64,000 bases of DNA from Nocardioides sp. S-1144 (lineage in GTDB: Bacteria > Actinomycetota > Actinomycetes > Propionibacteriales > Nocardioidaceae), in the NCBI RefSeq assembly GCF_005954645.2, contig NZ_CP040695.2, forward strand, positions 2,232,001 through 2,296,000, read 5' to 3'. The position numbers and the translations under genes are program-made. The notes beneath the pieces are model-generated. The model was not told where the DNA came from and did not search any database. It worked only from the letters and a program-made list of their open reading frames with translations. This document shows positions 35,529-44,290 of the stretch, piece after piece (position 1 is the first letter of the stretch; each line of letters begins with the position of its first letter).

Positions 35529-37041
35529 GTCCGACGGTTGTCAGCCGGTGGGACCGCGCGGCCCGGTGCCCGCGGGGGGTGCGGGGCCCACGGACGACGT
35601 CCAGGTCGCCGCGGTGGCGCCACAGGACGGCGCCGACGGCCACGACCGCTCCGGTGCCGCACCCGGCGAGGGTGACGAGGTCGCCGGCCCCGATCCCGAC
35701 GACCAGGGCGCCGGCGGCGGCCACCCCTGCGGCCAGCAGCAGCGCCGGACGCACCGCGCGGCCCAGGCTGGTCACCGCGACGCCGGCCCGGTGCAGCTCG
35801 CGCACATGGAGCGGCAGCCCGACCAGGACGCCGACCGCGGCGAGCGCGAGTGCCGCACCACCGATCCCGTCGAGCCGAACGCCGACCCAGACCGCCGGCA
35901 CCAGCGCGGCGATCCAGGCGCACTGCATCGCCAGGAGGGCGCGCGAGCGACCGAGCACGACGAGGTAGTCGTAGGCGAGCTCGGTGAGGATCCTGACGGC
36001 GGCAAGGACCGCGAGCCACCGCAGGGCCTCGGCAGCCGGCGCCCACTGCGCGCCGTACACGAACCTGACGACAGGCTCGGCGGTCACGGCCAGCAGCCCG
36101 CACAGCGGCACCGAGACCACCGCGAGCGGCCGGAGCAGCCGCTGGAGGTCACCCCTCATCCGGTCGGGGTCGTGCCGCAGCCGGGAGAACAGGGCGGGCG
36201 CGACGCTGCGCAGAGGCTGGGAGAACATCGAGACCGGCCAGCCGGAGAGGTTGACGGCCAGCACGTAGTAGCCGAGCAGCACTGGACCGAGCACCATCCC
36301 GACGAGGAGCTGGTCGACGAAGCCGACCACGAAGATGACGACGCTCGCCCCGGCCAGCGGCAACCCGAAGGCCAGCAGCCCGGGCAGGTGGGCGCGGTCG
36401 AGCCCCAGCCGGAGCGGGAGCGGCGCGTAGCGCACCAGCAGCACCGCGGACAGCAGCGACCCGGCCAGCCGCCCGTAGGCCAGCGACCAGGCACCGCACC
36501 CGGCGAGCGCGAGGGCGACCGAGACGCCGGCGCCGACCCACACGTTGACCTGGTCGGCGACCATCCGCTGGTCCTGCCGGAAGGCGCGCTGCAGCAGCGC
36601 GGCCGGTGTCGCGACCACCCCATTGACCAGCACGCACAGGCTGAGCAGCCGCACGACGCCGGTGGCGCCGGGGTCGCCCATGGCCGCCGCGAACCACGGT
36701 GCCGCCCCCCAGGCGGCGCCGGTGAGGGCGAGGCTGGTGAGGACCGACACGGCCGTGACCGTCGGCGCGATGGCCACCGGGTCGTCGGGCCAGCGGACGA
36801 TGGCGAGGCTGACGCCGAGCTCGTTGAAGCTCAGCAGCGCAACCAGCGCCACGAACGCCACCGCGTAGGTGCCGAACTCGGCGGGTCCGAGGATCCGCGC
36901 CAGGACCACCCCGATCGCCATCGTCCCGACCCGGGCGACGACGGTGTTGGTCAGGCTCCACGCGAGCGCCCGGCCGGCGGCCGCCGCCGGCTCCGGTTGC
37001 GGGGGGCCGCCCGTCTCGGGCCCGGTCGAGGGCGAGGTCAC
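35521..37041 (-). CDS. Wzx-type polysaccharide flippase (oligosaccharide transporter)
   Basis: A 506-residue MATE/MVF-fold membrane protein with about 12-14 helices. The start of the fold reads RALAWSLTNTVVARVGTMAI and GVVLARILGPAEFGTYAVAF, the hallmark of Wzx-like lipopolysaccharide biosynthesis proteins; ALLQRAFRQDQRMVADQVNV and GFVDQLLVGMVLGPVLLGYY follow. It should flip undecaprenyl-linked repeat units for the Wzy-like enzyme at 27102-28412. The tail is basic. GTG start coupled to the aminotransferase gene stop (GTGA). Confidence 0.88.
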   Translation of the reverse strand: MTSPSTGPETGGPPQPEPAAAAGRALAWSLTNTVVARVGTMAIGVVLARILGPAEFGTYAVAFVALVALLSFNELGVSLAIVRWPDDPVAIAPTVTAVSVLTSLALTGAAWGAAPWFAAAMGDPGATGVVRLLSLCVLVNGVVATPAALLQRAFRQDQRMVADQVNVWVGAGVSVALALAGCGAWSLAYGRLAGSLLSAVLLVRYAPLPLRLGLDRAHLPGLLAFGLPLAGASVVIFVVGFVDQLLVGMVLGPVLLGYYVLAVNLSGWPVSMFSQPLRSVAPALFSRLRHDPDRMRGDLQRLLRPLAVVSVPLCGLLAVTAEPVVRFVYGAQWAPAAEALRWLAVLAAVRILTELAYDYLVVLGRSRALLAMQCAWIAALVPAVWVGVRLDGIGGAALALAAVGVLVGLPLHVRELHRAGVAVTSLGRAVRPALLLAAGVAAAGALVVGIGAGDLVTLAGCGTGAVVAVGAVLWRHRGDLDVVRGPRTPRGHRAARSHRLTTVGRG

Positions 37042-38213
37042 CGGCGGGCCCCGACGGGTGCTGCGACGGGTGCTGCGACGGGTGCTGTGACGGGTGCTGT
37101 GACGGCGGCGGTCAGCACCGAGACCACCCGCTCCTGGGCCTCGGCGGTGAGGTGCGGGTACATCGGCAGCGACAGGATCTCGCCGGCGGCGCGCTCGGCC
37201 ACCGGGAAGCTGCCGGCGCCCAGCCCCAGCCCGGCGTAGGCCTCGGTCCGGTGCACGGGGGTCGGGTAGTGGATCCCGGCACCGATCCCGGCCTCGTGCA
37301 GCCGCGCGAGCACCCGGTCACGGTCGGCGACGCGCACGACGTAGAGGTGCCAGACGTGCTGGTTGCCCGCCGCCTCAGAGGGACGCCGGACGCCGGGGAC
37401 GCCCTCGAGGAGGGCGTCGTAGCGGCGCGCGGCCCGCCGGCGGCGGGCGTTCCACGCCTCGAGGCGCGCCAGCTTGGCCCGCAGGACGACGGCCTGGACC
37501 GCGTCGAGCCGCGAGTTGACCCCGATCTCGGCGTGGACGTACTTCTGCTCCGACCCGTGGGCCGCGACCATCCGCACCAGGCGGGCGACCTCGGGGTCGT
37601 CGGTGGTGACGGCGCCGGCGTCGCCGGCGGCGCCGAGGTTCTTGCCGGGGTAGAAGCTCGTCGCCGCGGCGGCGCCGAGCGAGCCGGCGGGACGGCCGTG
37701 CCGGCGCGCGCCCTGGGCCTGTGCGGCGTCCTCCACGACAGGCACGCCGAGGTCGCGCCCGATGTCGAGGAGCGCCTCGACCGGCGCGCACTGACCGAAC
37801 AGGTGCACCGGCACCAGGGCGCGGGTCCGCGACGTCACCGCCCGCCGGACGGCGGCCGCGTCGATCAGCAGGTGCTCGTCGTCGACGTCGACCGGCACCG
37901 GCACTGCGCCCAGCCGGGAGACGGCCTCGGCCGTGGCGACGAAGGTGTTGGCGGGCAGCACGACCTCGTCGTCGCGCCCGACCCCGACCGCGCGCAGCGC
38001 CAGCTCGAGGGCGTCGGTGCCGTTGGCGACGCCGACGCAGTGCCGGGCGCCGACGTGCGCGGCGTACTCGCGCTCGAAGGCGTCGACGACCGGGCCGCCG
38101 ACGAAGGCGCACGCGGCGAGGACGTCGTCGAGCCCGGCGCGCACCTCGTCCGCGACCTCGGCCTGCTGGCTGACCAGGTCGACCAGCGGGATCGGGGTGG
38201 TGTGCTGGCTCAT
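37038..38213 (-). CDS. DegT/DnrJ/EryC1 sugar aminotransferase (WbpE/3-amino type)
   Basis: A 391-residue PLP enzyme. IPLVDLVSQQAEVADEVRAG opens it; GVANGTDALELALRAVGVG binds the cofactor phosphate; DAAQAQGARRHGRPAGSLGA and SFYPGKNLGAAGDAGAVTTD place the Schiff-base lysine at K191. The FYPGKNLGA(Y/A)GDAG wording is typical of 3-aminotransferases such as WbpE/WlbC. With the Gfo/Idh oxidoreductase (41060-42145) and the WbpD-like acetyltransferase (48052-48720) it could build a 3-acetamido uronic acid. The C-terminus is an in-frame APV(A/T) repeat from a 12-bp tandem array. Confidence 0.87.
   Translation of the reverse strand: MSQHTTPIPLVDLVSQQAEVADEVRAGLDDVLAACAFVGGPVVDAFEREYAAHVGARHCVGVANGTDALELALRAVGVGRDDEVVLPANTFVATAEAVSRLGAVPVPVDVDDEHLLIDAAAVRRAVTSRTRALVPVHLFGQCAPVEALLDIGRDLGVPVVEDAAQAQGARRHGRPAGSLGAAAATSFYPGKNLGAAGDAGAVTTDDPEVARLVRMVAAHGSEQKYVHAEIGVNSRLDAVQAVVLRAKLARLEAWNARRRRAARRYDALLEGVPGVRRPSEAAGNQHVWHLYVVRVADRDRVLARLHEAGIGAGIHYPTPVHRTEAYAGLGLGAGSFPVAERAAGEILSLPMYPHLTAEAQERVVSVLTAAVTAPVTAPVAAPVAAPVGARR
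37052..37099. repeat. 12-bp tandem repeat at the 3' end of the aminotransferase gene
   Basis: Four 12-bp units (CGACGGGTGCTG three times, then TGACGGGTGCTG), with a fifth degenerate copy, encode repeated APV(A/T) residues just before the stop codon. Twelve is a multiple of three, so copy-number change would lengthen or shorten the tail without shifting the frame. Confidence 0.85.
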
Positions 38214-38875
38214 CGGTGTGCTCCTGTGAGGGTGGGGACCGCGAGGCGGCGGGCCGGGACGCCGGCCCAGACCTCGCCGGACGGGACGTCGCCGAGGACG
38301 ACGGCACCCATGCCGACCGTCGCGCCGGCGCCGATGGAGACGCGCTCACGGACCGCGGCCCGCATGCCCAGGTAGGCGCCGTCGCCGACGACCACGGACC
38401 CGCCGAGGGCGACCCCGGCGCACAGGGTCGCGTGGTCGCCCACCTGGTCGTCGTGGGTGAGGGTGACGTGTGGCATCAGCACGGCGTGGCGCCGGACGAG
38501 GACGTTGGCGGTGAGCACCACCTGAGCGAGCAGGATGCTGCCGGGTCCGACCGTGCACCCGGGCGGGACGTCGGCGGACGGGTGGACAATGGTGGCGTAG
38601 CGGTGGTCGGCGACGCCGAGGGCGGCGAGCCGGTCGGCGACCCGGTGCCGGCCGGCGCCGCTGCCGATGCAGATCACCAGGTCGGCGTCGGGGCGGTCGA
38701 CGACCTCGTCGATCCCGCCCGCGACGACGGCGTCGTCGCCGGCGCAGACCCTCCTCCCCCACGTGCGGGGGTCGTCGTCCAGCACCGAGACCTCGTCGTG
38801 CCGGTCGAGTCGCCGGACGACCGCCAGGGCCTCACGTGCGAGGCCGCTCGCCCCCACGAGCAGCAGCTCTCTCAT
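38210..38875 (-). CDS. NeuD/PglD-like sugar O/N-acyltransferase
   Basis: A 221-residue acyltransferase. An N-terminal PglD-type Rossmann segment (MRELLLVGASGLAREALAVV) is followed by a left-handed beta-helix of hexapeptide repeats (VPPGCTVGPGSILLAQVVLT, VGDHATLCAGVALGGSVVVG, GAYLGMRAAVRERVSIGAGA, TVGMGAVVLGDVP). The likely catalytic His is in VLMPHVTLTHDDQVG. PglD-like enzymes acetylate the 4-amino group of UDP-sugars made by PglE-type aminotransferases, and such an enzyme is encoded immediately upstream with an ATGA overlap. Confidence 0.85.
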   Translation of the reverse strand: MRELLLVGASGLAREALAVVRRLDRHDEVSVLDDDPRTWGRRVCAGDDAVVAGGIDEVVDRPDADLVICIGSGAGRHRVADRLAALGVADHRYATIVHPSADVPPGCTVGPGSILLAQVVLTANVLVRRHAVLMPHVTLTHDDQVGDHATLCAGVALGGSVVVGDGAYLGMRAAVRERVSIGAGATVGMGAVVLGDVPSGEVWAGVPARRLAVPTLTGAHR

Positions 38876-40050
38876 CTCGTCGCGTCCACCTTCGGCCGGG
38901 TGTGGTCGTGGGCCACGAGCACGTCGACCACCCGGGCCTGCTCGTCGTCGGTCATCTCGTGGAAGAGCGGCAGCACCAGCGTCCGGTCGGTCAGCCGCTC
39001 GGTCACCGGCAGACCGCCGGGGGTGACCGCGGCGTCCGCGTGGGCCGGCTGGCGGTGCGCGGCCATGATGCCGCGGCGGGCCGAGACGCCGGCGTCCGCG
39101 AGCCGCACGAGGAGCCCGTCGCGGTCGGTGTCGTGGGTGTCGAGGACCTCGACCCAGAACGACTGGAAGTTCGAGGTGCCCCAGGGCGGGTCGGCGACGG
39201 CGCGCAGCCCTCGCGTCCCGGCGATGGCAGCCGTGTAGGCAGCAGCGAGCTCGCGACGGCGCGCGACCATCGCCGGCAGCTTGGCCAGCTGGACGAGGCC
39301 GACCGCGGCCTGGAGGTCGGTCATCCGGTAGTTGAAGCCGACCTCGCCGTAGGTCTCGGGCGGCGTCAGGACGCTCGCGTGCCGCTCGGCGGCCGAGACG
39401 CTCATGCCGTGCTCGCGCAGGCGCCGGGCGCGCTGGGCCCAGTCGGCGTGCGCGGTGGTGAGCATGCCGCCCTCGCCGGTGGTCAGCAGCTTGCGCGGGT
39501 GGAACGACCAGGCGGCGACCTCGGCGTCCGCCCCGACCGGCCGGCCGCGCAGCGTCGAGCCGGCGCCGCAGGCGGCGTCCTCGACCACGACGACGTGCCG
39601 GCCGGCGACGTCGTCGCACACCGCCCGGATCGCGGCGAGGTCGACCGGCACCCCGCCCTGGTCCACCGCGATGACCGCGGTGGTGCGCGGGGTCAGCGCG
39701 GCCCGCACGCCCTCGGCGGTCAGGTTGCCGGTCACCGGGTCGACGTCGACGAAGACCGGCCGGGCCCCGACGTAGGTCGGTGCGTTGGCCGTCGCGACGA
39801 AGGAGAACGACGGCACCAGGACGTCGTCGCCGGGCTGGACCCCGGCGACCACCAGGGCCAGGTGCAGCGCGCTGGTGCAGCTCGAGGTCGCGACGGCGTG
39901 CCCGGCCTGCTGGGCCACCGCGAAGCGCTGCTCGAACTCGGCCACGCGTGGCCCCTGCGCCACCCAGCCGGAGGCGAGGACCTCCGCGACGGCCTCTGCC
40001 TCGGCCGCGCCGAGCCAGGGCCGCATCACGTGCAGCGCCGGAGCGCTCAC
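38872..40050 (-). CDS. DegT/DnrJ/EryC1 sugar aminotransferase (4-amino type)
   Basis: A 392-residue PLP aminotransferase. Typical segments are MRPWLGAAEAEAVAEVLASG, TSSCTSALHLALVVAGVQPG, DAACGAGSTLRGRPVGADAE and WSFHPRKLLTTGEGGMLTTA, with the PLP lysine at K187. The SFHPRK(L/I)xTTGEGG wording is that of PglE/PseC/perosamine-synthase enzymes acting on 4-keto sugars. A 4,6-dehydratase to make its substrate is not visible in this window. Coupled to the NeuD-like gene downstream and the SDR gene upstream by 4-bp overlaps. Confidence 0.87.
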   Translation of the reverse strand: MSAPALHVMRPWLGAAEAEAVAEVLASGWVAQGPRVAEFEQRFAVAQQAGHAVATSSCTSALHLALVVAGVQPGDDVLVPSFSFVATANAPTYVGARPVFVDVDPVTGNLTAEGVRAALTPRTTAVIAVDQGGVPVDLAAIRAVCDDVAGRHVVVVEDAACGAGSTLRGRPVGADAEVAAWSFHPRKLLTTGEGGMLTTAHADWAQRARRLREHGMSVSAAERHASVLTPPETYGEVGFNYRMTDLQAAVGLVQLAKLPAMVARRRELAAAYTAAIAGTRGLRAVADPPWGTSNFQSFWVEVLDTHDTDRDGLLVRLADAGVSARRGIMAAHRQPAHADAAVTPGGLPVTERLTDRTLVLPLFHEMTDDEQARVVDVLVAHDHTRPKVDATR

Positions 40051-41063
40051 GAGACGGCCACCGGCCGGGCCGCGGCGATCTCCTCGCGCAGCGGGGCCCA
40101 CCAGGCCACCAGCTCCCGCAGCCCGGTCTCGAGGTCGACCTCGGCGGTGAAGCCGAGGTCGCGGGCGGCGGCGGTGGTGTCGGCGAGGCGCCGGACGACG
40201 CCGTTGACGGCGCGCTCCGGACCGTGCTCGAGCGCGAGGTCGGAGTCCATCACCCGCAGCAGGGTGTGGGCGAGCCCGGCCAGGCTGGTCTCCGCGCCGC
40301 TGGCGACGTTGTAGACGGCGCCGTCGACGGCGCCGCCGGCGGTCGCGGCCAGCACGTTCGCGCGGGCGATGTCGCGCACGCAGACCAGGTCCATGGTCTG
40401 GGTGCCGTCGCCGAAGACGAGCGGCGGCACGCCGTCGGCGATCCGCTCCATCCAGCGCACCAGGACCTCGGTGTAGAGCCCGTGCACGTCCATCCGCGGT
40501 CCGTAGACGTTGAAGTAGCGCAGGGCCACGTGGCGCAGCCCGTGGGTGGAGCCGAAGGCGCGCAGCATCCCCTCGTTGAAGGACTTCGCCGCGCCGTAGA
40601 AGGTGTCGGCGTTGTGGTGGTGGTGCCGCTCGCCGGTCGGGAACTGCTCGGCCATCCCGTAGACCGACGCCGACGAGGCCGCGACCAGCCGCTGCACCCC
40701 GGCCTCGGCGGCGGCCTCGACGACGTTGAAGGTGCCGTCGACGAGCACCTCGAGCGCGAGCCGCGGCTCCTCGGCGCACTGGGTGATCCGCAGCGCGGCC
40801 TGGTGGAAGACCAGGTCCTTGCCGCGGGAGAGGTCGTGCACCAGGTCGCGGTCGCAGATGTCGCCCTCAACCAGGGTGGTGCGTCCCGAGGCCTGCGCCT
40901 CGGCGAGGTTGGCACGGCGTCCGCGCACCAGGCTGTCGAGGACGTCGACGTGCCGGACCCCGGCCGCGAGCAGCTGGTCGACCAGGGTGGACCCGATCGT
41001 GCCGGCACCGCCGGTGACCAGGACGTCGGCGCCGTCCAGCGGACCGCCGGCGGGCCGGTTCAC
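40047..41063 (-). CDS. NAD-dependent epimerase/dehydratase (extended SDR)
   Basis: A 338-residue nucleotide-sugar SDR. The NAD motif VLVTGGAGTIGSTLVDQLLA is near the start; SSASVYGMAEQFPTGE and YGAAK (Y156, K160) form the active site; LRYFNVYGPRMDVHGLYTEV and MDLVCVRDIARANVLA are GalE/UDP-glucuronate-epimerase-like. There is no TDE/DDK dehydratase signature, so 4-epimerisation is the likelier reaction. GTG start overlapping the oxidoreductase stop by 4 bp. Confidence 0.86.
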   Translation of the reverse strand: MNRPAGGPLDGADVLVTGGAGTIGSTLVDQLLAAGVRHVDVLDSLVRGRRANLAEAQASGRTTLVEGDICDRDLVHDLSRGKDLVFHQAALRITQCAEEPRLALEVLVDGTFNVVEAAAEAGVQRLVAASSASVYGMAEQFPTGERHHHHNADTFYGAAKSFNEGMLRAFGSTHGLRHVALRYFNVYGPRMDVHGLYTEVLVRWMERIADGVPPLVFGDGTQTMDLVCVRDIARANVLAATAGGAVDGAVYNVASGAETSLAGLAHTLLRVMDSDLALEHGPERAVNGVVRRLADTTAAARDLGFTAEVDLETGLRELVAWWAPLREEIAAARPVAVS

Positions 41064-42145
41064 ACCGACTCCAGGGTGCGCTCGCCGACCGGCACGGGTG
41101 CTCCGCCGACCGCGAGGCTGGCGCTGGCCGCCTCGAGGACGCCGAGCACCCGCAGCCCGGCGGCGCCGCCGGTGCGGGGGTCGCGTCGCGCGTGGATGCT
41201 GTCGGCGAGCTCGGTGATCATCGCGCGCAGCGGCTCGTGCTCCGGCAGCGCCGGCGCCCAGGTGTCGCCGAGCCGGTAGGAGATCTGGCTCGTGGTGCGG
41301 TCGACCGCGTCCACCGACTGCTGGGTCAGGTCGACCCCCCGGTCGTAGACGCTGAGCCGCTGCTGCGGGTTGAGGTCGTCCCAGACGAGCGTGCGACGGG
41401 TGCCGCCGACGACCATCCGGCGGATCTTGGTCGGGCTGAGCCAGTTGACGTGCACGTGCGCCATCGCACCCCCGGGCAGCGGCAGCGCGAGGTAGCCGAC
41501 GCAGGAGCGCCCGGCACCGAGCGGGTCGGCACCGTGGGCCGAGACCGACTCCGGGCGCAGCCCGCCCGGGAGCACGAAGTCGAGGATCGACAGGTCGTGC
41601 GGGGCGAGGTCCCAGAAGACGTCGACGTCGGGCTGCACCAGCCCCAGGTTGATGCGCACGGAGTCGACGAAGAGGATCTCGCCGAGGTCACCGGCGGCCA
41701 CCATGTCGCGGATGGCCAGGACGGCTGGGGTGTAGCAGTAGGTGTGGTCGGCCATCAGGACCAGGTCGTGCTCGGCCGCCAGCCGCACCATCGACTCCCC
41801 CGCGGCGCGGGTGTGGGCCAGCGGCTTCTCGACCAGGACGTGCTTGCCGGCACGCAGCGCGGCCTCGGCGATCACCTGGTGGGTGTGGGCCGGGGTGGCG
41901 ATGGCGACGACGTCGACGTCCGCGCGGTCCAGGACGTCCGCGAGGTCGTCGGTCGCGAGGGCGCCCCCCTCAGCGAGGGCCACGGCGCGGGCGAGGTCCA
42001 GGTCGCAGACGGCGGCCAGCTCCCACGCGCCGCTGGACCGGAAGTTGCGGGCCAGGTTCGGCCCCCAGTACCCGGCTCCGACCACTGCTGCCCGCAGCCG
42101 TCGCGCCGGAGCCTGCAAGCCTGGTGGTGGCGCGCTCGTCGTCAT
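41060..42145 (-). CDS. Gfo/Idh/MocA family nucleotide-sugar oxidoreductase
   Basis: A 361-residue NAD(P)-dependent oxidoreductase. It has AAVVGAGYWGPNLARNF (glycine motif about 19-35), VVAIATPAHTHQVIAEAALR, GKHVLVEKPLAHTRAAGESM (catalytic-site EKP) and VFWDLAPHDLSILDFVLPGG. The GxGYWGxN subgroup often lies next to DegT and WbpD-like genes in polysaccharide loci and oxidises C3 of a UDP-uronic acid. The gene begins inside the 3' end of the giant DUF4082 frame, which continues 176 bp past this start. An ATGA with a different frame of that region also occurs. Confidence 0.85.
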   Translation of the reverse strand: MTTSAPPPGLQAPARRLRAAVVGAGYWGPNLARNFRSSGAWELAAVCDLDLARAVALAEGGALATDDLADVLDRADVDVVAIATPAHTHQVIAEAALRAGKHVLVEKPLAHTRAAGESMVRLAAEHDLVLMADHTYCYTPAVLAIRDMVAAGDLGEILFVDSVRINLGLVQPDVDVFWDLAPHDLSILDFVLPGGLRPESVSAHGADPLGAGRSCVGYLALPLPGGAMAHVHVNWLSPTKIRRMVVGGTRRTLVWDDLNPQQRLSVYDRGVDLTQQSVDAVDRTTSQISYRLGDTWAPALPEHEPLRAMITELADSIHARRDPRTGGAAGLRVLGVLEAASASLAVGGAPVPVGERTLESV

Positions 42146-44285
42146 CTCGTGTCCCCCTGTCGGACCCGGCGTCGGGTCCCTGCACGTATTCGACTCGACC
42201 CGCCGCGGACGCGCGGGAGGTCGGCGCCGCGATACCCGACGTTGATGACGTGGCCGCCCGGAAGGTGACGTCGACGTAGTAGCTCGACGAGTTGTGGGAG
42301 CCGGTCGGGAACCCGCCGGCGGCGCCGTACAGGTATCGCCCGTTCTGGCCGGCCGGGGCGCTGAGCTGGCCCGCGGTCCACGCGGTCGCGAAGAACCCCG
42401 CGCCCACCGGGTAGCGACCCTGTGGCGCCAGGTACGACACGACGTAGGTCTGGCCGGCCCCGACGGGCACCGGCGTGGTGAAGGTCGCGGTCTGCCACCC
42501 GGTGGCACTCTCGCCGGTGAAGGTGACCGAGGCCAGGCGGGTCCCCGACGCCGTCCAGAGCGAGCCGACGTGGGTGCCACCGTTGCCCGTCCCCTTGTAG
42601 AAGCGCACCTGCGTCACCGCTCCGTCGACGGCCGGGGTGAAGACGGTGCCGAGCTCGACCGAGCCGCTGTCGGACGCCGCCGGCACCGGCGGTACCAGGC
42701 CCGCGAACAGTGACGCGCCGTCCGGGGTCGCCGCCTCGGTCCGGAAGGTCCAGGTCTGCTCGGGCAGGACGGCGCCCTCGGCGGACACCACCCCGGTCAC
42801 CGAGACCGTCAGGTCGGTGTCCCCCGGCAGCAGCGACGACGGCGCGAGGGTCAGGGTGCGCCCGTCGGCCGAGCGGGTGAGGGTCGCCGGCAGGCCGGTG
42901 CTGCCCTGGAGGATGCTCATCGCGTAGCCGTCGGCGACCGGCGCCGACAGGGTGATCGTCGGCCGGGCCCCCCGCGACACCCCGGTCGCACCCGGCGACG
43001 GAGTGCGGCCGGTGACCGAGACCGAGACCGGTGTCGGGGCGAAGACCACGTCGACGAAGTAGTTGGTCGCGCCGTGGTCGTTGGTCGGGAAGCCGCCGCC
43101 GGCACCGTAGCGGAAGCGACCGTTCTGCTGGGCCGGTGCGGTCAGGTCACCACTGGTGAAGGGGCCGGAGAAGAAGCCGGGCGTCGAGGAGTAGCGCCCG
43201 TTCGGCGCGAGGTACGACACCACGTACAGCTCGCCCGGCGTCAGCGGGACCGGCGTGGACAGGGCGGCGCCCTGCCACCCGGTGGCCGACTCGTCGGTGA
43301 AGATGACGCTGGCCAGCCGGGTACCGGTCGACGTCCAGAGCGAGCCCGTGTGGGTGCCGGTGTTGCCCGGGCCCTTGTGGAACCGGATCGCGGTGACGCT
43401 GCCGGGCTTGGTCACCCGGAACGCCGTCCCGACCTCGACCGCCGCCGCGTCGGTCGTCGCGAGGTTGCGCGGCACGTGGTCGCTGAAGAGCGTCTGCGCC
43501 GTGACCGGGTCGGCGGCGCGGGTGCGGAAGGTCCACGTCTGGGCCGGCAGCACCGCCCCGTCGGTCGACACCGCGCCCGTCAGCCGGGCGCGGACGTCGA
43601 CGTCGGCGGGCAGCGCGGAGGACGGCGTGAACGTGACCGACGTGCCCGCGGCGTCGAGCACCGACGAGCCGGGGAGCGCACTGCCGTCGGACTGCCGGGT
43701 GACCGCCAGGTCCCAGCCGCCCACCAGGGGCGCGGAGAGCCGGATCCGCACCGGTGACCAGCGGGGCACGGCGGCGGCGCCGGGCGCCGGCTCCCGGGCG
43801 GCCACCGAGATCTCCGCGGGGCCGCGCTCGAGGACGACGTCGACCAGGTAGCTGGCCCCGGAGGTGTTGCCCGGGTAGGCGTCGGCGTAGGAGTAGGCGC
43901 CGCCGTTGCGCGGCACCCGCAGCGGCGGGCGGTTGTACTCCGACGAGAACTGGCCCGGCGTCGCCGAGTACCTCCCGGCCGTGGTGCGGTAAGACGCGAC
44001 GTACTCGGTGCCGGCGCTGACCGCCACCGGCTGGGCGAGGGTCAGGGTCTGCCAGCCGGCCGCCGACTCGTCGGTGAAGGTGCCCTGCGCGAGCCGGGTG
44101 CCCGACGTCGACCAGAGCACGCCGGTGTGGGTGCCGGTGTTGTTCGGTCCCTTGTAGAACCGCAGCGCGGTGACGGTCCCGGCGACGGTCGGCACGAAGC
44201 GCACGCCGAGGGTGACCGCGACGGCGTCGCGGTCCTCGAGCGAGGTCGGCTGGGTGCTGTCCTCGAAGAGGCTGCACGGGCAGAC
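41970..44285 (-). CDS. DUF4082 surface protein, 3' part after the frameshift
   Basis: This frame continues the giant surface protein. It encodes three DUF4082 modules (starting CPCSLFEDS near 44280, LFSDHVPRNLA near 43490 and LFAGLVPPVPA near 42700), each with the wording RFYKGxGNTGTHTGxLW, GTRLAxxTFTDESATGWQ and YVVSYLAPxGRY. Ig-like SbsA-type domains with WTFRT endings separate them. An ATG at 44204 lies too deep in the module to be a natural start. The frame runs on to 41970, 176 bp into the oxidoreductase gene, giving a basic tail that does not look native; a second shift near 42240 would end it at 42142 with an ATGA overlap. Confidence 0.75.
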   Translation of the reverse strand, partial: VCPCSLFEDSTQPTSLEDRDAVAVTLGVRFVPTVAGTVTALRFYKGPNNTGTHTGVLWSTSGTRLAQGTFTDESAAGWQTLTLAQPVAVSAGTEYVASYRTTAGRYSATPGQFSSEYNRPPLRVPRNGGAYSYADAYPGNTSGASYLVDVVLERGPAEISVAAREPAPGAAAVPRWSPVRIRLSAPLVGGWDLAVTRQSDGSALPGSSVLDAAGTSVTFTPSSALPADVDVRARLTGAVSTDGAVLPAQTWTFRTRAADPVTAQTLFSDHVPRNLATTDAAAVEVGTAFRVTKPGSVTAIRFHKGPGNTGTHTGSLWTSTGTRLASVIFTDESATGWQGAALSTPVPLTPGELYVVSYLAPNGRYSSTPGFFSGPFTSGDLTAPAQQNGRFRYGAGGGFPTNDHGATNYFVDVVFAPTPVSVSVTGRTPSPGATGVSRGARPTITLSAPVADGYAMSILQGSTGLPATLTRSADGRTLTLAPSSLLPGDTDLTVSVTGVVSAEGAVLPEQTWTFRTEAATPDGASLFAGLVPPVPAASDSGSVELGTVFTPAVDGAVTQVRFYKGTGNGGTHVGSLWTASGTRLASVTFTGESATGWQTATFTTPVPVGAGQTYVVSYLAPQGRYPVGAGFFATAWTAGQLSAPAGQNGRYLYGAAGGFPTGSHNSSSYYVDVTFRAATSSTSGIAAPTSRASAAGRVEYVQGPDAGSDRGTRDDDERATTRLAGSGATAAGSSGRSRVLGAEPGPQLPVQRRVGAGRRLRPGPRPRRGPR

Positions 44286-44290
44286 CCCCC
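44285..44290 (-). other. Frameshift site in a six-base homopolymer
   Basis: The minus strand reads CCCC followed by GGGGGG here. Removing one G joins residue 902 of the upstream frame (STPG) to VCPCSLFEDS, restoring the CPCSL motif that also opens the previous module. As given, the upstream frame runs out of register to a stop at 43147. Confidence 0.85.

Noticed and set aside
42142..42498. Separate small gene at the end of the DUF4082 frame
   Set aside because: Its residues are Arg-rich and out of frame with the conserved module; more likely the place a second indel would end the large gene.
43147..44284. Continuation of the upstream DUF4082 frame past the G-tract as native sequence
   Set aside because: It becomes Arg/Pro-rich immediately after the tract, while the other frame carries the conserved modules.
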